A model generated the notes under the pieces. It did not search any database. It saw only the letters and a program-made list of their open reading frames with translations, and had not been told where the DNA came from. A stretch of 64,000 nt of DNA from Orbilia blumenaviensis. Lineage: Eukaryota > Ascomycota > Orbiliomycetes > Orbiliales > Orbiliaceae. This document shows, piece by piece, positions 36,206 to 46,980 of the stretch. Position 1 is the first letter of the stretch; each line of letters begins with the position of its first letter. The translations under genes and the position numbers were made by a program. The stretch covers positions 248,001-312,000 of the forward strand of contig JAVHNS010000010.1 in assembly GCA_036872755.1 (NCBI GenBank), given 5' to 3'.

Positions 36206-36639
36206 GTATTCTCGGGAGCTAGTACAATATGGTACAGTACGGTACGATACGATGGAGATGTTTTCTGGGTATTTATTGAGTCAAATGGCACACCACTTGC
36301 CCCCACAAGGACAGATTAATATATACATGCATACCCAGCCCCCTCTTCAAAAGGATTTGAAGATATCGACTTTATGGGTGGGGTACCTGGGTGGATAGAC
36401 ATAGAATAATATGTGCCCGAAGTTTTTTTTTTTTTTTTTAAAAAAATTATAATGAAACGCTCGCAGTAATACGTCGGTAATATACATATATACATAGCTC
36501 CGATATCATGAACACGAGATATCAAGCAGTTCCCCCTCCTCCCTCCTAGACTGAATCCCCACAAATCATACTATCTATACAATTTGTATTTCCTCCAACA
36601 AACCCACTTAAGTCTAGTAGTAAATGATAAATGCTACTA
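36206..36639. other. Convergent intergenic region ATG29 / AIM11
   Basis: This contains a T run followed directly by an A run near 36424-36447, a potential hairpin between the convergent 3' ends. There is no gene. Confidence 0.5.
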
Positions 36640-37269
36640 TTATCTCCCAGCAGCGGTAGAATTAGCAGCAGCAGCAGCCCTCTCAGCCTCTCTCCTATCC
36701 TTCCTCGCCAGAACACTGGCGATCCACTCCTCCATCTCCTCCTCAACATCAGTCTCACTCTTCGCCCCCTCCAAACCATATCTACTCCTCAACAACGTCC
36801 TCATCTCCTGTACATTAACCACATCAGCAAGATACATCCCAGCCCCGACAGTCATCATCCCAACACTAAACACGCCCAAAGAAGCAATATTCAAAGCCTC
36901 AAAGGCATCAAATCCCGAATTGAAATTTAACTCGCTGGCTCGGGTATTTGGAGTATAGTATTTAGGAATTGTGGCGAGGTATCTGCGACGGGTGGAACGG
37001 CGGGCGACGGCGATGGTGAGTAGCAGGAAGGCTGTGCCGCCGAAGTAGAGGGTGAGTTGTTTACGGGCTCGTTGGAAAGGAGTGAATTGAGGGTCTCGGT
37101 GGTCTATTATTTGAGGGGATTGGGGTTCTGGTTCGGCTGCTTTTGGGGTTGGGAGTGGGTCTGTTGCAAGTGGTGGTGATGGTGATAGTGATTGTGCCGA
37201 TGGTGATTGTTGGCCTGGTGCAGGTGGTTTGGAAAACCAGATGGCCCAGCTTGATTGCCAGAGACCCAT
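36640..37269 (-). CDS. AIM11: AIM11-like mitochondrial membrane protein
   Basis: A single exon encodes 209 residues. After a Pro/Ser-rich N-terminus come a basic-aromatic segment (FQRARKQLTLYFGGTAFLLL, residues about 65-84) forming the first membrane span, the basic loop ARRSTRRRYLATIPKYYTPN, then FDAFEALNIASLGVFSVGMM starting the second span (about 120-150), and an acidic/basic C-terminal tail ending in an Ala run. Two spans with an R-rich loop and the AFEALN motif match the fungal Aim11 (altered inheritance of mitochondria) family as I remember it; the molecular function of that family is unknown. It is divergent from YAE1, sharing a 345-bp upstream region. Confidence 0.65.
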   Translation of the reverse strand: MGLWQSSWAIWFSKPPAPGQQSPSAQSLSPSPPLATDPLPTPKAAEPEPQSPQIIDHRDPQFTPFQRARKQLTLYFGGTAFLLLTIAVARRSTRRRYLATIPKYYTPNTRASELNFNSGFDAFEALNIASLGVFSVGMMTVGAGMYLADVVNVQEMRTLLRSRYGLEGAKSETDVEEEMEEWIASVLARKDRREAERAAAAANSTAAGR

Positions 37270-37614
37270 ATTTTGCGGTGTAGCCCGCTACTTTTGTGAG
37301 GAAGGGTTCCTTTCGAGGGGTGCTTTTTTGGGATTGGATTGAATCGGATTTGAAGGTTTAAATTTGGGGGTGGATATCGAACTAGTTTGGGAGAAGTTTT
37401 GGTCCTATGGGAAAAAGAACAAACTCTCTTCCACTCATCCATATCCGGGCTACTACATTGGATACCAAAAAAAACACTCTCTTCAATCCAATCATCATAT
37501 CAAAGTAGAAACGTCAATTAAATAAATTAAGATAATCCTTCTAAGCCAAAGTACAAAAAGAAAAGAGGGAGAAGAAGAAAAAGAAAAAGGAGAAAAGGGA
37601 GAGAAAAAAAAACA
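37270..37614. promoter_or_regulatory. Shared divergent promoter AIM11 / YAE1 with all-purine leader
   Basis: Only 345 bp separate the two start codons, so both promoters overlap here. Positions 37555-37612 are 58 consecutive purines on the plus strand, ending two bases before the YAE1 ATG. Purine-rich leaders are common in front of fungal start codons, but an unbroken run of this length is unusual. Confidence 0.6.
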
Positions 37615-38199
37615 ATGGCGATTCACCCCTCATCCGTCGAAAACCCCGCCTACGATGCCGACTACTACGACCCCTCCACCCCACACCCATCGAGCACTGT
37701 CCGTCTCGCTTCAAAGCACACAACCGAGGGCTACCGTGACGGCATCACCACCTCAAAACAGCAGTATGTCCAAGAAGGCTTTGATGAAGGATACATTCTT
37801 GGCGCTGCACTCGGCCTCAAAGTTGGAGAGTTACTCGGCGTCCTAGAAGGGATCGTGGGGACTCTAAATGGGTTAATCGCTGCGCTTGATAAGAGAGCAG
37901 ATTCAAATAGTGGCGGGGAAAGAGAGACGCTGAAGGAACAGCTAAAGAGACAGAAGAGGGTCAGGGAAACCGCAAAGGAGGAACTGGCCTTGGAGAAAGT
38001 GTTTGGAAGAGAGTATTTTGGTGAAGATGGGCTCTGGAAGTGGACTACCGAGGAAGAAAATGAGGAGATGACGTTCGATGATATAGTATTACACCATCCG
38101 CTAGTTGTAAAATGGGGAGATGCTGTGACAAAACAAGCACAGGAACTCGGTCTGGAGCTTAAAGACGGTATTGAAGTTGAGGATGAGGATGATAACTAA
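37615..38199 (+). CDS. YAE1: Yae1-domain protein
   Basis: Yae1 and Lto1 form an adaptor that brings the cytosolic iron-sulfur targeting complex to the ABC protein Rli1/ABCE1. This single-exon gene encodes 194 residues. The Yae1 domain lies at about 38-80: EGYRDGITTSKQQYVQEGFD then EGYILGAALGLKVGELLGVL, showing the repeated G-X3 spacing of the deca-GX3 motif. The rest is charged and probably helical, with an acidic tail (VEDEDDN). No Lto1 partner gene is present in the window. The start is the first ATG after the purine-rich leader. Confidence 0.88.
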   Translation: MAIHPSSVENPAYDADYYDPSTPHPSSTVRLASKHTTEGYRDGITTSKQQYVQEGFDEGYILGAALGLKVGELLGVLEGIVGTLNGLIAALDKRADSNSGGERETLKEQLKRQKRVRETAKEELALEKVFGREYFGEDGLWKWTTEEENEEMTFDDIVLHHPLVVKWGDAVTKQAQELGLELKDGIEVEDEDDN

Positions 38200-38915
38200 G
38201 GCTCTCAAGACCCCGAAGGTATGTCATGGACACCAGCTGGGAAGAATACTGTGGCTGCATGGTCTTTAAGACTACTTTATGGATCGATTAGACCTCTTAC
38301 GGGTATGTGTAGCCCCCTTCTCAGTTTTAATAATTAGGAATCCACAGCCGACGAATTATGTAGGTCCGAATTCATATATGCGAAGTACTCAAAAGTCTAT
38401 TGAAGAACAAAGCAGACCGGGACTGCCCAATAGATAGGATATAGGGTAAGAAAATATAAACGGAAGACATAACAACCAACCGGCATTTCCATAAAAAAGG
38501 CCACCTTACCACTTCTCGTTTCATGTACATACGAATCATACATCTTACTTATACATTAATAGAAAAAAATAAGAAATAATAGGAAGAGAAATAAGTGAAA
38601 ACCCTTTTTCGAAGGTAACATGGGTAGAGTAAAGAGGGGAAGAAAAAAAAGGAAGAGTTCATAGCGTACAATCTATAAAGATCGCAGGTACGAGCGTGTA
38701 GCCAGCCAAAGAGAATCTCAAAGAGAGACAGAGAAAACCGAAACGAAACACTCTATCCTTGCACCATTGGTAGACAAACCAAAGAGACAAAAAGAAGAAG
38801 AAAAAGAGACGAAGAGAATATAAGTGTATGAAATGGCAGAAAGTTGTTCCTGGGGCCAACCATAAAGCTTGACTTTTTTGATACTTAGTTTAGGATATCC
38901 ATCGTTTCTCTTCTT
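38200..38915. other. Convergent intergenic region YAE1 / GDT1
   Basis: The 3' flanks of YAE1 (plus) and the GDT1-like gene (minus). It is purine-rich on the plus strand (about 38565-38840). No gene. Confidence 0.45.
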
Positions 38916-40340
38916 CTATGTATAGATGGCTTCGAGCATGTAAATGAACCCGAAGACAATGAACGCAATGGCACCACCGAGGGTCACTATTGGGTATATT
39001 GTTAGCTATGGCATCTTGCAATAACATCCACTAAAACTCCCCAGAGGGGACTGGATGATAAGGAGGGGAGAGGGGGGGGAGGGGAAGGGAAAAGAGGGGG
39101 TGGAAGCATACCATTACGAACACTGATTTTCTCAGCCAAAAACTTTCCTCCGATAACCGCACCAGCTGTGCAGCACCCGTGGCCGACGATAGCCCCGAGG
39201 ATAACAAACCAATAGTCCTGTCCCGCAGCCATAGCAATGGTAGCAATCTGGCTACGATCTCCCCATTCTCCCAAAAACGTCATGACAAACGTCTGGACCC
39301 ACGCAGGGCTTAGTAGCAGAGCTGCAAGGTTCTGAACACCATCAGCAACAACCTTGATATTATTACCAGATCCGTTCCGCTTATCGTAACCTTCGTCGTC
39401 ACTATCATCGGAGAGGGTGGGGGAGTTGGATCTCCTCAATGGATTCCGCTTTTGCGACCTGGACGGGACAATGCCTTCTTCCATCATAGAAGCACTGGAC
39501 CCAGCCCTGCCCCTTGCCTCCTGTTCCTTCTCATGTAGCTCCTGTTCGACCTCCCTCATCTCCTCCTGCACCCCTGCAGTGCCCTTCTCCATCTTCAGCC
39601 CGTCCATCAGCATCCTTGCTCCAAAGACGAAAAAAAGCCCAGAGGCGAGCCAGTTCGTAAACTTCTTAGGCAGCAACGTCGGCACCGCATGACCCAGAAC
39701 GGCGGAAAGTACCGTCATGACGACAAGAGAACTAAATGCCGCGCTGAAAACCAAGGTCCTGGAGTGCTTCATCGCCATAAGTGCGGCGATGAGGAAGGTC
39801 TTGTCGCCAATCTCGGAGAAGATGATCATTAGGAAGGAGAGCGTGAAGGAATGCGTAGGGGAGATCAGGGTCTCCTTGTCGTCTTCGAGGAGCGAGCCGG
39901 ACGGGTCGGATTTGAGTGGTAATTCGGATTCATCGAGTCGATTGGTCGTATCCTCGGAGGAAGTTGTAGGGCCAGTGTCTACAGAAGAACTCGAGTGCTG
40001 TGTATTTCGATATCATGATGATCACAAATTAGTACCACGCCATTGGGTGAACTCGTTTACAGGTCTCGTGCGTTTTACTATGTACCTTTCCATCTGAAGG
40101 GGCTTCATCGACCACGGTCTTGATGGTCTTTCGTGTAATGGGAATATCATCGTCATCTCCAATTTCGGACCGTGTGACTTTTGGAACAAGGCTGATAGGT
40201 GGAGGTCGTGGAGGTAACGGGTCTGGCTCCTTGACTTCCTTGTCGCCTTTGATGGTCGCTGAGACGAGATTGTGGGATGCGAGGGCGGACAGCAACACCA
40301 GCGATAGACCGAGTCTGGGGAACAACTGCCGGAGAATCAT
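38916..40340 (-). CDS. GDT1: GDT1-type Ca2+/Mn2+ transporter (UPF0016)
   Basis: Members of this family exchange Ca2+/Mn2+ for protons in the Golgi, supporting protein glycosylation. Three exons (40340-40086, 39997-39112, 38986-38916) give 403 residues. Starting at 40340 gives a clean signal peptide (MILRQLFPRLGLSLVLLSAL, cleavage near VSA); an upstream in-frame ATG at 40373 would put 11 residues before it. Both family signatures are present: EIGDKT at 147-152 and EWGDRS at 329-334, each in a three-span repeat, separated by a long acidic/Ser-rich cytosolic loop. The last exon supplies VTLGGAIAFIVFGFIYMLEA, the final membrane span. Introns are 88 and 125 nt. Confidence 0.93.
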
Positions 40341-41212
40341 GGTGGGGAATGTGTGAAGTCTAGATATATACAATCAATACGCAGGAATTATGGGAGATGG
40401 TAAAATCTCTGGCAGCGGAGGAGGAAAAGAAGATGTTGAAGAATTCGAAGTGGCTGTGGCTATTTGGATTCGAAGGTCAGGTCAGGTTGGAGGATGTCTG
40501 TCCTAACCTGGTTGGCGGTGAGCTGGTTTGAAAGGGGGAGCTGGATCGAGCAGCCGAATGCAAAAGCCAACAAACCAGTTACTCGACCACCGCCCTTGAA
40601 AGGAGCAGGAACACCCAGCCCGGGGCAGGGACAGCAGCTGTGGCGAGAACACGCAGGGTTTATGATAAATCGACTTCGATTGTCTATATTAATATTACTA
40701 CCGTGGTAATAATGCTTGAAACTATCCGGTTTCCAAATTGTTTCCGTACTGTGCTGCTGCGCTACTCCCGGTACATGCCACCAATTGGGCTCTGTGCGAT
40801 CACGCCGCATGTCAAATAAGTAGTTTAACGTTATAAGAATAAGTATATACAAAGAATTAACAGAAGCTTTGATTAGAAATAGTATCGTCAAAAACGTTAA
40901 AGGGGTATGGTAGTTAGTTTTTTTTTTTTTGCAAGGAAAAAAAAAAAAAAAAAAAAAAAAAGGAAAACGCCTGGTACACCTATCCACGAACGCCAAAACC
41001 AGTAACGTCCAGGGGTAAGTGACGAATAAAAACGAGCCCAAAAAAACAAAATCGAGGTAACAGTCAAAGTCAATTAACACCCATCGCCGTCTCCACCTTT
41101 AGAAAAAAGAACGAGGTAGAATAAAAGTGATAAAAAAGGACGAGAGATAGACAGAAGATAAGATATGGGGCGTAGAAGGCGAGAGCGAGATCGGGTTCGA
41201 GAGTCGCACAAT
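40341..41212. other. Intergenic region between GDT1 and the telomere-binding gene
   Basis: This holds the GDT1 promoter and the 3' flank of the upstream gene, both on the minus strand. It includes a T13...A25 homopolymer inverted pair (40918-40961). No gene was recognised; a long minus-strand frame (40460-41080) is low-complexity. Confidence 0.45.
40918..40961. repeat. Poly(T)/poly(A) inverted pair
   Basis: Thirteen Ts, a 6-nt spacer (GCAAGG), then twenty-five As: a perfect 13-bp A:T stem is possible if transcribed. It lies between two minus-strand genes and could act as a terminator-like or polyadenylation-associated element, or could be slippage only. Confidence 0.7.
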
Positions 41213-44065
41213 TTAACGACGGAGAGTAGCCCTCATTTCGCCGTTTCTATAGTCAAGTCCCTTCTTTCGAAGGAGATCCAACATACGAGCGTCAATGGTG
41301 ACATGCTCAAAGTTAGCCGGTAGTTGTTTCCCGCTTCTAGATGTTGGAGCTGGGGATTAGTTTCCAATAACGAAATATAATTTTAGAGCGTTGACACTCA
41401 CTTAAGGTATTCGAATTTGAGGTTGCGTGCCTTATCCTTGAGATTAACATCAGACCTAACGCCTTTGAAGTACTCCTACATCATCATTAGCTTACTATTC
41501 ATTTATGACGGGGGGTCAGGGTTAGCTTACGTCGCGGATGGCAGACCACCTGGTTCCAAATCTACGCACTGCCTTGATGAGAGTCGCTACTTCCCGGTCA
41601 GACCAAGTTCTCCGCGCTGGAGGAACAAAACGCGGGAATTCATCCTCATCTTCCGTCGACCCTTCTCTTTCTCTGCCTGGATGAGAATCTGGTATGAAAT
41701 CTCGAGCATTACGGGTCGAAGAGGCATGCCGTTGTTCAGGGCGAGAGGCACCCCTTTGGGGTTCGAACCTCCCCCCGCTGTGCCGAACGACCCTATCCCC
41801 CTGCCGGGGCCTTTTCCGCATTCTGCTAGCATCGACGTTGACGGCAAAATCATCCTCGTCCTCGCCATCTGATTCCTCGCGGGCACGCTTGTTATTCCTC
41901 GGAGGGTTAGTAGCCCGGGTGACTTCGGGTTCATCGTCATCGTCATCATCACCATCACCGTCACCGTTTTCATCTTCATCTTCTTCCTCCTCTTCTGTTT
42001 CCTCCGGCACGTAAGAATCATCCTCATTCTCGTTGGCAGGGGCAGTCTCTGCTTCGGGTTGAGGAGCAGCTGGCCTGGCAGCTGGACCAGCAGGCGCCTC
42101 ATTTTCGTCACTGAATGTGAGAGAAGTTCTACCTTCTTGACTTGCATTGAACCGCCCCAGCTTCCTCTTACCGTCATCTTTGGGAGGCGGGGGTATGGTG
42201 TTCTCTTTCTCCTCTTGTTGCGCAGCCTTTGCTAGACTCTCATTGATATTGAAAGCCTTCTTGGTTGCTGCAACCGGAGCGGGTGGCGCACTACGTCGAT
42301 CCCGACTACGGTTTGGTGATGGTTGCGATTGACTGGCACTTGGCAGCATTAAGCCAGTGGAAGAACGAAAGGCCGGTTTCCCAGAAGCCTTCGACTTCTT
42401 TTGCACCCTTTCCAATGCCTTCTTAGTAGCCACGTCACTAGTAGAGGCGGTTAGCTTAATCCTTTGCAAGTAGGATGACGTCAGAAAGATAGCGTTCATA
42501 CAGGCGGATGGGATTTGACATTCGCTGCACTGATTTAGGAGGTTCCTTTAATACCTCCTCAACCTCTTCTATAATATCTTCCACTATCGAAGTACCCGTT
42601 GTTCGTCGTGACGGTTGGAGCATAGATGGAGATCGAGATCCGGGGTTGTCTTCCGAATATGTGTCCCTCATGAGCTGCTCAAAATTATCGGGGAAGTTTT
42701 CATAGTCTTGAGCAAGCCGTTTTGCAACCTCTCGGAGCCACCCGATTGGAGGGTTTAACAGAGAAATCTGATCGTTTGCTTTTTTCAGCCACTCTCTATA
42801 TTTGTCCTGGAACGCTTCATATGGATATCGCTCTTTCAGCCCCTTTACGTCAGCCTTGGGAATGTCGTCGACCAGCTCAGTGTATGCCCTCAGAAGATTG
42901 ACATGGTCCATTAACCTCTGCCTGTACCGCTCATCGACCTCACTCTCCATACTATCCCATCCTTTAAGCTGAGCGGCCTTTAAATTCTGCTTGAATTTAG
43001 AGGCCCGCTCAAAGGATACCGGTTGTTGGTCTCCGACACAGAAAGCACCAAGTAGAATTTTATCCGGCCAGTTCTTGTGTTCGACCCCAAGGATCTCGCC
43101 TTGCAAGTCCATGGCGCGGATATACATCTGGGTGCGCAGCTCTGTTGCAAACTCAAAGTTTGTATCGTCGTCCACACCGTTATAACAATCCGATCGAAAG
43201 AGCGCCTGGTTCCAGGCTCCGAAGGTAAAATACTGTGGCGGGTCTTCCCTGAAAACCAAAAGGGAAAACGCAGCCAAGTTGGCCTTCCGAAAGATCGGGT
43301 CGAAGCTTCTATCGAGGCCATCCTCCTCGAATTGGTCAAGCCCTAGAACGGTAGCAAAATGACGAGGGTCTATTCCATGACTACTGTGGCCTTCTGCTGC
43401 ATAAGTGTAAATAGCTACTATGTTCGTCAGGGCCTCGGGCGAGTGAGCAGCGGCTCCGTCGTCGGTGTTTCTCAGGAAATATTCAATGGTGTTGCTAGCC
43501 GCATCATCCAGTGGCCCGAGATTTACCAGTAGTAAAGAAGGATCGAACTCGTTCTGGGTAGATATCCCACATGCCGACGACGACGCCTCATCTTCAGTTT
43601 GATCGGTATTGTCGGCCTCGTGCGTAGTTCGGGTGTCGGTGTCTTCCATATTCCTGGATCTTAGTTTACTACTCACTCCTGTAGTTTCGATATCCTGCTC
43701 AACCTCAGACTCTCCGTCGTCGTCATCTTCCTGGCCGTCGTTCTCGGCGTTATAGTCAACTTCAAGATTGATGTCTATTGATATTCATATTGTAAGCTTC
43801 TAAAACGCATAAATCCATGCTATTGATCTAGGGAATAGGTTGCTGTACCTTCACCTTTTCCAGCTCTGACAGCTTCTTCCTCCTCTTCTTCGGATTCCTG
43901 TGAACGCGACTCATCATCTGTCTCCTCTACGACGAGGGCCTTTTCAAGCGGTGGAGGAGGAGGCGGAGGACTACGCCGCGACCTTGTCTTGATAGCTTTA
44001 GGCGACCCTCTAGGGATCTCCGGAGAGGCCGCCTTCTGATGACCAGCCTTTCGAGCCATCGTCAA
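41213..44065 (-). CDS. Telomere-repeat-binding factor (Taz1/TRF/Tbf1 type)
   Basis: These proteins bind double-stranded TTAGGG repeats through a C-terminal Myb domain and dimerise through a TRFH region. Five exons (44065-43849, 43774-42502, 42437-41531, 41475-41402, 41336-41213) give 864 residues. The N-terminus is Pro-rich and acidic. Residues about 150-480 are helical and fit the TRF-homology region (from SLLLVNLGPLDDAASNTIEY). The middle is highly acidic (long Glu/Asp runs) and basic by turns. The Myb/SANT domain is at 772-824: RRTWSDREVATLIKAVRRFG then, across intron 3, VNLKDKARN, the telobox signature (VDLKDKWRN in TRF). The donor ending exon 1 is uncertain: 43854 (GTGAAG) or 43848 (GTACAG), both phase 1. 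The donor at 42501 was chosen with a GCTAACC branch site 14 nt before the acceptor. Alternative start MARKAG at 44059. Confidence 0.88.
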
Positions 44066-44263
44066 AGCATAATCGGATCGGTGTCGTATAAATGGCTCTT
44101 TTTTGTTATCCTCTATCGGGAATGGAGGGAATGTGATTGTGATTGGAGGATTCGGTGACCAAAGTGGGGAAATGGAAGGTGGAAAGAGGAAGATAGAGGA
44201 AGGAAGAAGAAAAGAAGACTATTCAGAAGGATTGTTTGATTGATGGGGGGAAGATGGGCTAGG

Positions 44264-44344
44264 TTTAGGGTAACTGAGTTGCAGGTTGATGGTGGGATGG
44301 GAAGAGGTTTAGGTTTTGGGAAGAAAAGTAGGTTTTAGGGTGGG
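44264..44344. promoter_or_regulatory. Telomere-repeat-like motifs upstream of the telomere-binding gene
   Basis: TTTAGGGTAAC (44264-44274) and TTTTAGGGTGGG (44333-44344) lie 200-280 bp upstream of the start codon, so the gene's own promoter carries TTAGGG sites. Tbf1-like factors bind TTAGGGTAA in promoters, so autoregulation is possible (inference). Confidence 0.45.
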
Positions 44345-45210
44345 AAATAAACAAAAAACAACGCGCCTTCTTTTTCTTTGCGACCACCTTAATTTAATAC
44401 CATTTTGGGTTGCGACCAGCCGGTACCGAGCTTTAGCACCCCGTAACCAAGCAGAGCAGCCCCAGCCGATAAACAAAATAAAAAATAAAGAAATACGAAA
44501 AAATGATACTAAGAGCTAAACCACCATCTCGAGAGTACCTTTTACTAGGCACACACCAATTTATATAGCTTCATCAAGCAGCTTCCCTATCGACGATGAC
44601 TGGGGTTTTTTCCCTTTCCCTACTCTGGGGTTTGCCCTCAATCAGCGACATGCTCAGTAGCAACACACAGTAGACATGACAGCCCGCCAAGCTACCCTAC
44701 CTAGAGCCCTGCCCGCATGGCCTTGCACTTGCATATCTGCTGCAAGCTGGGACACTCACAACGGAACAGACCCACACCCATCGCCTCTTGCCCCATGTAA
44801 TTTGGACCCTAGCTTAGGAAAAATCGAAGCTCCCAACATGACCCGCTGTTTTTTTCCCTCTCCATCCTTCCTCCTCTTCTTTTTCTAGATCAATCAGTTA
44901 TCGATAAGCAAGTACCCGAGTAAGTATTATCGCACGCCTGCTCCGTCGTCTGCAGGAACGTTAGTAAATTTGACAGTTGCAGATAATATTATCTCCGATC
45001 TTATTTCACCTGTGAGCTGTAACTGGTTCGGCCCTTTTATTTCCTTTTCCCCCTTTAAACACCTCCTTTGCTTTGTTTAATTTTAGCTTTCTCTTAGACT
45101 AACAACTTTATTTCCCCAGACCTATATCCTTCCCGGTACAATATCAAGATCTAAACTACCATATACTTGCCTATTCAAAGAAAGAACAAAGGAAGGAAAA
45201 GAAAGGCACA
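44345..45210. other. Divergent intergenic region
   Basis: This is the remainder of the region between the telomere-binding gene (minus) and QNG1 (plus). The last 60 nt before the QNG1 ATG are purine-rich. No gene was recognised. Confidence 0.45.
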
Positions 45211-46486
45211 ATGGCAGTAGCAGACGATGACACCGACCACGACCTTCTCGACTTCATGCGCAAAGCCATGGGCCTAACCGCCAACGGCCACGCCCAGAAC
45301 CCCAAAGAACCAGACACCGGTGTCCTCAAAAGCGCAGAATACATCTACGACAACGCCATCGATGTCGCTCTCGACATGCGATCTTGCAAGGAAGCAGCCG
45401 AAACAATTGTAAAATGTATGGAAGCCGAGCATTTCGGCACCCAAACCTGGGACTCCCATATTTTACACCCTCACACTAAGGATGAAGAGCAGGTGGACTT
45501 TATCTTTGTGATGGATCTGCTGAACTTCTCGTTTTGGGCGGATGATCCGAAAAAGCCATATATAGTGGAATATAATGGAAAGAACGAGGACGGATACTGG
45601 AGCTTGGTGGCGGCGCTGCGGAGGGCACTTGATGAGGGGATACCGATTACCAGTCCGTACTTCTGGGTGGATCGGGCGGTCTGCACGGATGAGGTTCTTG
45701 AGCGTGTGTTCAGGTCTTCGACGGATACGCCTATTCCAATGCTACAGGAGAGGATAGAGTGCCTTCGTGAAGCCGGCGAGATTCTCTGCGAGGTAGCCTA
45801 CCTCACACCATACGGTTGACTTCAGAGAGGAATAAACTAACACTGGTTCTAAAATTTGTTATTCCAGCAATTCAACGGCTCTTTTGTCAATTGCGTTAAA
45901 GAAGCAGACGGCTCCGCCGCAGCACTCGTCAACCTTGTTGTCGACGAATTCCCCTGCTTCAGAGATGAATCAACATTCCAAGGCCGGCAGATAAACTTCT
46001 ACAAGCGCGCCCAGATACTCGTAGCCGGTATGTTCTTTCCACTCATAAAAACTCCCATTCGTTTATACAAAGCTTTAATGAATTTTCCTTATTTTTTATC
46101 GCTATACAACAGACATCTGGGCATCCTTCAACGGCACCTCCTACGGCGCCTTCCACGACATCCACAAAATCAGCATGTTCGCCGACTACCGCATCCCCCA
46201 AATCCTGCACACCCTCGGCTGCCTCCTCTACTCACCACCCCTAGAACACACAATCAAAGACCTAAAACCCATCCCCTCAGGGTCCCGTTACGAAACCGAA
46301 ATAAGAGGATGTACAATCCACTGTGTGGAGCTAATAAGACGTGAGATCGCGAGTAAGCATCCTGAGAAGGAAGGGAAGGTTAATGCGATACTCATTGACT
46401 TCTTTTTGTATGACACGGCGAAGGAGTGGGAGGTTCAGGGGAGGGAAATGATTCCGACGCATAGGACTAGGAGTATTTGGTACTAG
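45211..46486 (+). CDS. QNG1: Queuosine 5'-phosphate N-glycosylase (queuosine salvage, DUF2419)
   Basis: This enzyme releases queuine from queuosine 5'-phosphate so that it can be inserted again into tRNA; eukaryotes cannot make queuine. Three exons (45211-45792, 45868-46027, 46113-46486) give 371 residues, slightly longer than the usual ~340. Family blocks seen are DFIFVMDLLNFSFW-like (VDFIFVMDLLNFSFWADD, with the active-site Asp), IVEYNGKNEDGYWSLVAALR, GIPITSPYFW, FYKRAQILVADIWASFNG across the second intron, MFADYRIPQILHTLGCLLYS and a C-terminal IDFFLYDTAKEW. The gene implies that this fungus scavenges queuine from its surroundings. No partner tRNA-guanine transglycosylase gene lies in the window. 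Confidence 0.95.
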
Positions 46487-46980
46487 ACTTTTTTTGGTGT
46501 AGAGGTGATATTATATATCACCGGTAGCGATACTAGATTCCCTTTTTGTCATGATGGTTATGATCTATTTTAGCATGTATTGATATCCTATATCGTTTTT
46601 CTTTCATTCTCTACAACCCGCCTTGGTGCAGCTCTTCAATATCACATTAAAGATAAGAAATATATTGAGAAATACTGTAATCTGGAAAAAAAATAACGCT
46701 CTCCAAATTACACCAGGCCAAATACCATTGCAGGATATATATAGAAAAAGAATATAGAAAATAAATAGTGTACATAAAGTATATAAACCCTATCTAAATA
46801 GACACACCCCCGCCAGCTGTGCCTTTCCGTTTCCAAAAGCAATGGGGACTCCAAGCACTTTTTTTTCCTTTTTTAGCCAATCCCAGAGTGTGTATATTCT
46901 TTTCGTTTTTGTCTTTGTACAGAAGAAAAAATTCTAAAAAAAAAAAAAAAAAAAAACCGTCGTTGCTCGTGGCATCATAA
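46487..46980. other. Convergent intergenic region QNG1 / acetyl-CoA transporter
   Basis: AT-rich 3' flanks with an A21 tract (46936-46956) 25 nt beyond the transporter stop codon. No gene. Confidence 0.5.

Noticed and set aside
40460..41080. 206-codon minus-strand open frame upstream of GDT1
   Set aside because: It runs through poly(T)/poly(A) tracts, giving Lys and Phe runs, and has no domain; judged non-coding.
42181..42501. Acceptor at 42459 (CAAAG) for the second intron of the telomere-binding gene
   Set aside because: It also keeps the frame, but the acceptor at 42438 has a perfect GCTAACC branch site just upstream; the alternative would use that branch site as coding sequence.
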